Source: Blastocladiella britannica (Eukaryota > Blastocladiomycota > Blastocladiomycetes > Blastocladiales > Blastocladiaceae). Taken from it: DNA of 29,868 nt. The notes under the pieces were generated by a model. The model was given only the letters and a program-made list of their open reading frames with translations. It searched no databases and was not told where the DNA came from. Location of the stretch: positions 1-29,868 of the forward strand of contig MU624708.1 in NCBI GenBank assembly GCA_025349905.2. Reading direction: 5' to 3'. Position numbers and translations under genes: made by a program. Position 1 is the stretch's first letter. Each line of letters starts with the position of its first letter. Below, piece by piece: positions 21,301-27,537 of the stretch.

Positions 21301-22325
21301 GCCCCATGGGTCGGGTTTGGCAATCCGCTGCCACCGCCCCACCAGCGCCGCGCGCCGGCGGGCCTGTAACTTGTTGGCCAGTAGCGCCACCAGTGGTGCA
21401 ACCACGCAAATGGTAGCAGGAGCAATGATCTGCGCGCTGGTCAATACGAGTGATCCAGACAACAAGAACTGGGTGATGGTCGTTGCCATCAGCGCCGCCA
21501 ATGCGCCGGTACACAGGCCGATACGCGCCGAATTGACGTGCGAGTTGTAAAACGGCACTCGGAGCCACAGGTACAGGACCCGCGCTGTCATAACGATCCC
21601 GCCCGTGATGGCCAGTGTCAACCGGTCAGCAGCAAATATTTCGGTCGCCACCACCACCAGCACCGATCCCGACGTGATTGCAAACGGCGTTCCCATGAGC
21701 GCCGCCATCAGCCGGTGCGATTTTGGGGACGCGGGCGCCGTAAAGAACGGGGCTGCGATCGAAATGCACGCAAACAGCGCCAGGGCGGTCGCGTACATGG
21801 GCGTGAGCGGCAGCTGCGCGGTGATCCCGGCAAACAAGATGGCGACCAGTTGGATCTGAAAGACATTGCCAAGGTGCAACAACGCGGCCAGGAACAGGGC
21901 GAGTGCGTGCGATACGGCGCGCTGGTTGTCGATCTGGGCGAGAGCGATCGCGGCCACCGCAATGAACGCAAAAACCAGGGCCGATACTGTTGGTAGGCAA
22001 TACGTGTCAGTTTATATCCATCTGACCAGAATAACGATATCGTACAGATAATGCCGCAGGTGGCCAAATTGTCCTTGACGGGAGCAATCCACAGCAGCAG
22101 CGCGGGCTGGAACACGGGCGCGATCGTGGAGATATCCCGAAATGCAAACGCAAACCACTGCAACTCCTCCAAGAGCAAATATGTCCACTCTGCGGCACGT
22201 GTGAATCGGGTCTCTGCTGGCAGGAGCAGCGTTGATTTGCTTATGGCGGTGCCGAGCTGCAAGCAAAGCTTTTCGGCAGTCGATTGGGCTGCTCTGATCC
22301 CGGGCCGCTGGGTCATGAGTTGCAT
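18353..22325 (-). CDS. TmcB-like (tiny macrocysts B) multi-spanning membrane protein with TPR-like region
   Basis: Four exons: 22325-22046, 21986-19753, 19690-19622, 19558-18353; 1262 aa. The N-terminal ~330 residues hold about seven hydrophobic segments and the motif 'LRVPFYNSHVN'. A long soluble region follows with the helical TmcB/TmcC repeat pattern ('ALRFLRKRPTPSQRSLALH', 'GYDRLLAQDPRNGDVLRLY'). Then come a transmembrane helix ('FLVSVLAIAFLATVVGGYY'), a ~150-residue presumably extracytoplasmic domain, and another helix ('LWLWFGGSAAVIGLALAVI'). A cytoplasmic loop with the family's 'IPKTDAANLV' leads to a second extracytoplasmic domain between two more helices. The family is common in amoebae, ciliates and zoosporic fungi; biochemical function is unknown, and the architecture suggests a sensor. 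No PAS, kinase or cyclase domain is visible. Start chosen at the first Met after an AT-rich leader; MTQRPG three codons on is an alternative. Confidence 0.8.
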
Positions 22326-22714
22326 TTTTTTGCTGTACACCCTGATTTTGAATAACTTGTTTTTCGCGACGAGTGGGGAGTGAGGATTACTTCCCCCTAA
22401 TTTCGGGTGTTTTCTGGCTGTGATGGAAGGGTATTTATTGGGGCCGCGTCGATGGGTCAAAAAAAAAAAAAAAAAAAAAGCAGGGTGGTGGATCCCGTGC
22501 GTTATAGAAAAAGGGAAAAGTACAACAAACACCAAATCAAAGTCGTTGTGAATATTGGCCTTTATGTCGAAATCGAAGAGAATTTTTTTGCTTGATCAGT
22601 GTAATAATATATGCAAAAGAAGAATAAATTAATCGTGATGGGAAAATGGAGACAAATTGTGAAAATTGGGGACGAGTCGTCCCATTTTTGCCTTTTGTGG
22701 TTTTGGTGGTCCCC
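22326..22714. other. Intergenic spacer (389 bp) with A21 tract
   Basis: This is the longest internal spacer. It holds the promoter of the TmcB-like gene and the 3' end of the CNB gene (both minus strand). It contains a 21-base A run (22459-22479), which on the coding strand is a T tract ~135-155 bp upstream of the TmcB-like ATG, a typical nucleosome-excluding promoter element. On the minus strand, AT-rich sequence near 22600-22630 could hold the CNB gene's poly(A) site. No ORF here is convincing. Confidence 0.5.
22459..22479 (+). repeat. Poly(A) tract, 21 bases
   Basis: An uninterrupted A21 on the plus strand, the longest homopolymer in the window. It lies in the presumed promoter of the TmcB-like gene. 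Its exact length may be unreliable. Confidence 0.75.
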
Positions 22715-25700
22715 TCATTTAGAAACCCTGATACACATGTCATTCAGTACGCGAGTCCGGGTCTTCCGCCATTCGTTCTTATCCCGATCCTCGTGCCACA
22801 TGGCCCGCAACTTGTCGTCGTCCCATGACAGGTAGTTGGACAGCAACAGCGATGACTTGATGCGCGTTTGGCCGTCAAAGATTGACATGGCGGCCAGCTC
22901 GCAATGGGGCGTCCTTTTCTTCTTATTTGGAATCTTTTGGCCATGTCTTGATGTTGAACCAACGTCGCCAGGACCCCCTGCAGGGGCCTCCGCCGAAGAG
23001 GGGGACACCGAGTGATCAGATGTAACCGCCGCAGGGACCTGTTCGGCAGCGACCCGCGCCGTAATGGCCGATGGAAACGAGGGTACGTCTCCGACCCTTG
23101 CTCGACTGGCGGGCGGCATCGGCTGGCCTGACATGATGCATTCGAACCGCGCACAGATCGTCTTGGTATCTTCTTGCTTTTCATGTGCCCACCTGTAATT
23201 GATATCGTCTCAGTCCTTACTCTCTTGGTTTGTGTAAGGAAAAGTAACAAGAGCGTACCGGCTCACGTAATCCGACATGCCATACTTGACGACCCACGAC
23301 TCACCAAGCACGTCTCCCGGTCCTTTACGTGCGACACGCACGTTCACGTGGCACATTTTCGCGTTGGGGTTCCCCGTTGGCGGTCGGATCACGCCATCCA
23401 TCACCTCCATACTCACCGACCGGAAAATGTCGACGTACCCGTGCCGGATGAAATAAAACTCGTGCGCGTTCTCGCCCTCGCGCAGAATCGTCTCCCCTGC
23501 GCCGCACGTCTTCCACCTTACCACGGCCGCCAGAGCCGACAAAGACGAAATGGACGACATTTCCGACGGGGCTGCTACCGATGACCGAATGATCCCCTCG
23601 GTGGCCGCCAGCGACGTGCGCAGGTCCGGGAGTGGCCGGCCGGTGTTTTTCAAGATGGCTTTCGGTGCCGGTGCTCCAGTCGCAGTGGACTGTCGCGACT
23701 GTTGTTCGAGAGCGGCGGCAGCGGCGGCGGCTGCAGCCTGCTGCTGTTGCTGCAAGTCGGCTTGTTCTTGCAGTTTGGCGAAAAACGGTTCCAGGGCCGC
23801 CACACTGGCCAGGAGCGCTTGTTTCGCGGACAAGTCGCGCGAATGGATCTCGCGCGCCATGTTCACGTAGTCGGCCTTGTCGACCACCAGCGCAATCAGG
23901 TCATCGGGGAGTGGCCGGGGTGTGCGGTCGTCCACTACAACGACGGGCGCTGTTGTATTTGCGGTTGCTGCTGCCGTTGCCGTCGCTGTTGCAGGCGAGG
24001 AAATGGCAATGGATGGTGCTGGTGGTAGAGCTGGAAAAATGTTGGGCAATGTCGACCGCCGGCTCATGCCCTGCATCACCGACGGCTCGTGCGCCACCGG
24101 CAAGATCACATCGGGTACAGCGGCCACTACGGTCGCGGCGCGCGGGTTGTTGTTGACCAGCGCCAGCTCGCCAAACCCTTGCCCGTACCCGAGCGTGGCA
24201 ACGGTCATGCGCGTGGCGCTGCCAATGGCTGCGATCTGAATTTCGACCGCGCCGCGAAGCAGCACATACCTGTTGTGTTCCTCTCGCGCGAATGAGCCAA
24301 TTACTTTCGTTTCTACGAAAAAAAAACAATACCATTTGGTACCAGTGTCGCCCTGACTGAACACCAGCTCGCCGGGCCGAAAGTACTCGATGTGCGCGAC
24401 GCGACAAAGCTCGAGTACCGTATCGGTTGCAATAGCGTCGGGAACGTTGCCGCCGAGCTTTCGTTTTGCACTGGTTCGGTTGGCCCCTGTTGATGGTCCG
24501 AACGGTGCAAATGCCGGGAACTGCCGCACTGCGTCTGCCAGCAGCATCAGTCCCATCGGAGGCCGCTCGATCGGGTGAAGCTGCAGGACTCCAATCGCGG
24601 CCAACGGCGCGCTGTGCTGCCACATCGATAGTGGTCCGTCTCGGGCACCGCCGCCCATAACAGGACTCACTGGGACGGTCGGTTTTCCATTCCGATGTTG
24701 TACCGGTGCAAATGCCGCGATGGACTGGCGCCGCCGCTGCTGCTGCTGGGCCAGTTCGTTATTCCTCTCGGCCGAATCGGCACCAGCCGAAGGCGAAGAA
24801 ATCCCGAGCGTCGTGACTCCGTACTCGTTCGCGATCGCCACGGGCGACAAGAACGCGGAGGGCGGCTGGTTGCCTTTGAAATGGGCGAGCACCCGCCGCG
24901 TGATTTCGGCGTCCTGGCGCTTCACCACGTCCAGGTACATGCTGATGCGCTGGACCATGGGCGTGCCTGGCTTTTGTTGCATCTGCTGTTGCTGGTTGGT
25001 GGTGTCGTTCACGTCGTTGGTGAATGGATTCCGTTGTTGCTGCTGCTGCTTTTGCATTTGCTGCTGCTTCAGTTGTTGCAGGACCTTCGAGCTGCTGGTG
25101 CCTTTGAGCTTGCGCCGAGCGACTAGCGACGACTCGTTTTGGCCCGCAGCGGCAGCCACTGCAGCGGACTCGCGCACCTGCTGCACGGACGCGGCGTACC
25201 GGGCGATGGTGCGCACGGTGCCCTTTTTGTCGATCACGTACACCACATCGTCCGCGGGTTTTTGCAGTGGTGGAGCAGCATCCGAAGCATGCTGGCGATG
25301 GTGAAGGTGACTCACGCATTCGCCCACGACGGCCATGTACTTTTTATGGGCCATCTCGGGCGTCCATGACTCGAGCGCGGGTGATCCGATGGCGGGAAGT
25401 GCTGTTGCTGTTGCCGTTGTCTCGGTGGCGAATCCGGCCCGCGAGAGCCGGCGCGCGCGAGCAGCAGCGCTGACCTGGGCGGCCGCGGCATTAGCGGCAT
25501 TAGCGAACGGCAGATCAGTTGCAAGAGCAGAGGTTGAAGGTGGAGGGGCAGTGTCGTCCTGGTTGGTGAGCACCAGGAACCTCGTGGTGGCCATGCACAG
25601 CTTGTCGATGTCGACGCGGGTGTGGGCGTCGATGGCGCGGGTCGCGGCGGCAAAATCGGCCCGGAGCTGTGCGCGGAGTGCGCGGGCGTCGGAGCCGCCG

Positions 25701-25732
25701 GGATCCAGTCCCAGTTCCAAATCCAGCTCCAT
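22715..25732 (-). CDS. Protein with two cyclic-nucleotide-binding (CNB) domains, one intact and one degenerate
   Basis: Three exons: 25732-24333, 24269-23259, 23192-22715; 962 aa. The 63-nt intron (24270-24332) is read-through in frame, but removing it gives 'GTKWYVLLRGAVEIQI', the expected CNB beta strand. Residues ~1-440 are low complexity: Ala-rich, a Q-rich block at ~217-255, and Pro/Ser-rich. CNB-A (~450-520) has a complete phosphate-binding cassette, 'FGELALVNNNPRAATV', with E501 and R510. CNB-B (~722-804) keeps the fold ('GAGETILREGENAHEFYFI') but its cassette, 'LGESWVVKYGMSDYVSR', lacks the arginine. The C-terminal ~155 residues are unique and basic. No kinase, channel or inhibitor site (RRxS) is visible, so this is not an ordinary PKA regulatory subunit. 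It may be a cAMP-responsive scaffold, and the PRAAT form favours cAMP over cGMP. Confidence 0.88.
24960..25080 (-). repeat. CAG/CAA-rich (poly-Q) coding repeats
   Basis: Two interrupted CAG/CAA blocks (about 24967-25000 and 25034-25080 on the plus strand as CTG/TTG) encode the Gln-rich segment of the CNB protein. A third GCN/CAG block (~23708-23757) encodes an A8-9 run next to Q5 between the two CNB domains. They look like slippage-grown low-complexity inserts. Confidence 0.7.
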
Positions 25733-25944
25733 TTTTTGTTTGATTAATTGGGAATTATAAATAGTTGGCTTGAAAGTATCCTACGGCGAGCCGGTGGCGC
25801 AGTATTAGTATTGTTTGTATTTGTAGATCGAGCATACTTTCTCTCCTCCCTCCCGACTTTTTCTCACTTAGTCAACTCTATTCTCCTCTCGCTCTCGTCC
25901 AATCACCCACTTTAAACAGAGTACTGGAAAAATATAAAGCATAA
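25733..25944. promoter_or_regulatory. Divergent promoter, CNB protein / WSC-SH3 protein
   Basis: 212 bp between start codons. On the CNB side a TATTTATAA-like element lies ~25 bp before its ATG (minus strand). On the plus side there is a CT-rich stretch (25837-25900) and a CCAAT box at 25899-25903. The TATAAA at 25933-25938 is too close to the ATG at 25945 to serve as a TATA box for it. The plus strand of this spacer contains no other ATG. Confidence 0.55.
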
Positions 25945-27420
25945 ATGACAACTTCCGCAAGCTCGCGCGACCTCGGCTGCTACGCGGCGGCGGTGCTTCT
26001 TGACAAGTCGGCGTCGGCGTTCGGGACCGGTGGGGACATGGACGCGGCGGGCTGCCTATCGCTGTGCCAACGGCAGTCGCTGTCGCTGAACAACGGCAAC
26101 GCCACCGCGCCGCCCATCTTCAGCTTCTTTTCGCTGCAACTGACCTCGCAGCGGTGCCGGTGTGCTCCCTTAGTCAACACGGCCGCGGGCGCGCTCCCGG
26201 CGGCGGCATGTGCGACCGCCACCGACGTCGCGGCGCCCGCGGAACTGTACGTCATGTCGGTTCCTGGCGCCACCAAAACACCCACGGTCCCGACGGGCGC
26301 TGCCACTCCCGATAGTTCTTCGTCTTCTTCGCCGCCGTCAACGACTGCTGGCAGCGTTGACGGTTCGTCATCCACAACTGGGTCAGCTTCAAGCGGAGTC
26401 GCCTTGGGTATCATCTTGGCGGCCATTGGCGCCGCGGTGGCTGTCTCGGCCGCTGGGTTCTTGTTCATCCAGCGTCGCCGGCGGAAACTGGCCGAGGACG
26501 AGCGCGTGGCAAGGCAAATGCTGGGCGCCATGCACGCTCAGGGGTCGCGCCCCTCGGCTGGGAAAGTCCCCGTGGCTGTCTCTCGCGCCAACCTTGCGCC
26601 ACCGCAGCCCGCGCACCTTGACAACTCGTCCTCCACGACGTACGTCTCGTTTGCGCCACCTGCCTTGGTCCCGTCTCCGCCGTCGCCACCACACCAGCAA
26701 CAAGCACCGGCGCCACCAGCGACAGTCGCAGTCGGCCCGCACCTCGTCGCCTTACACGACCTTCCCGTCGTCCCCTCGCAAGAGATCTTGGCCAATGGCG
26801 GTGCCCAGGGCGGAATCGCGCCCGACCCGCGCCGCCAGTACTACGTGCACCAAGGGTATGCGCCGTCGCTGGACGACGAGTTGCGTTTGGCGCCAGGCGA
26901 GGGCGTTTACGTGCTGGACGTGTACGACGACGGGTGGGCGGTCGGGCGCGCCACTGCCCAGCACCGCGCAGGCGAGAACGAGGGGGTGTTTCCGACCGCG
27001 GCGCTGGTGCCGCCCGCGTACATGCCGTACCCCCACCCTCAAGCAATGCAGCAGCAGCAGCCGCAACATTACGCTGCGTACGGCGTCACGGGGCCGGTCT
27101 CGTCCGGTCAGCAGTCGTACCCGTCCAATACCGGGGGATCGCCGTCGCGACCCTTGCACTTACCCAATGGTCCGCCGCCGGCGGCGGCACCGGGCATGGC
27201 GATGGTTGAAATGGAGCTGCCGGCAGCCACCGTCGACCGACGCCACCCGTCAGCCGATGATGATTTCGCTGCCACCCCACCGCCCCCATATGTCGCGGCC
27301 GAGCAGCTGGGCGAGCGCCGCAGTTCGCGGTGGGGTGGGAGTGCGGTCGGGAGTAATGTGGGCGGAAGTGGGCCGCGGTCGGCGGTCTCGGGTACAGCGG
27401 CGCCAATGCCTCCCGTCTGA
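25945..27420 (+). CDS. Single-pass membrane protein: WSC-like Cys-rich ectodomain, TM helix, cytoplasmic SH3
   Basis: One uninterrupted exon, 491 aa. Residues ~10-75 hold a WSC-like cysteine pattern ('LGCYAA', 'CLSLC', 'RCRC'). Residues ~110-150 are Ser/Thr/Pro-rich, like an O-glycosylated stalk. The helix 'GVALGIILAAIGAAVAVSAA' (~150-175) is followed by a stop-transfer RRRRK. An SH3 domain lies at ~293-350 ('DDELRLAPGEGVYVLDVYDD', then 'GWAVGRA' and 'EGVFPTAALVPP'), with the DEL, GW and FP residues of a functional ligand pocket. The tail is Gln/Pro/Ser-rich. The architecture suggests a cell-wall or surface sensor that recruits Pro-rich partners, analogous to the Wsc, Fus1 and Sho1 types, but it matches none of them fully. 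No N-terminal signal peptide is visible, although no upstream ATG exists in the spacer. Confidence 0.82.
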   Translation: MTTSASSRDLGCYAAAVLLDKSASAFGTGGDMDAAGCLSLCQRQSLSLNNGNATAPPIFSFFSLQLTSQRCRCAPLVNTAAGALPAAACATATDVAAPAELYVMSVPGATKTPTVPTGAATPDSSSSSSPPSTTAGSVDGSSSTTGSASSGVALGIILAAIGAAVAVSAAGFLFIQRRRRKLAEDERVARQMLGAMHAQGSRPSAGKVPVAVSRANLAPPQPAHLDNSSSTTYVSFAPPALVPSPPSPPHQQQAPAPPATVAVGPHLVALHDLPVVPSQEILANGGAQGGIAPDPRRQYYVHQGYAPSLDDELRLAPGEGVYVLDVYDDGWAVGRATAQHRAGENEGVFPTAALVPPAYMPYPHPQAMQQQQPQHYAAYGVTGPVSSGQQSYPSNTGGSPSRPLHLPNGPPPAAAPGMAMVEMELPAATVDRRHPSADDDFAATPPPPYVAAEQLGERRSSRWGGSAVGSNVGGSGPRSAVSGTAAPMPPV

Positions 27421-27537
27421 AGATCGATATCTATACATATGTCTCTATCATGCACTTCCTTACATACAATGCACTGAAAATATAAAATCCCTTGTGTATA
27501 TATTCCATGAGTGAGTAGTAGTAGCTAAAGTAGTGCG
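27421..27537. other. Convergent 3' spacer
   Basis: 117 bp between the stops of the WSC-SH3 gene (+) and the kexin gene (-). AT-rich with several ATATA stretches. No canonical AATAAA; 'AAAATATAAAA' near 27476-27486 is the nearest plus-strand candidate. Confidence 0.4.

Noticed and set aside
24270..24332. Treating the CNB gene as one continuous exon here, since the frame stays open
   Set aside because: Read-through inserts about 21 residues, including a Phe run, into the CNB beta barrel. Splicing GTATTG...CAACAG restores 'WYVLLRGAVEI'.
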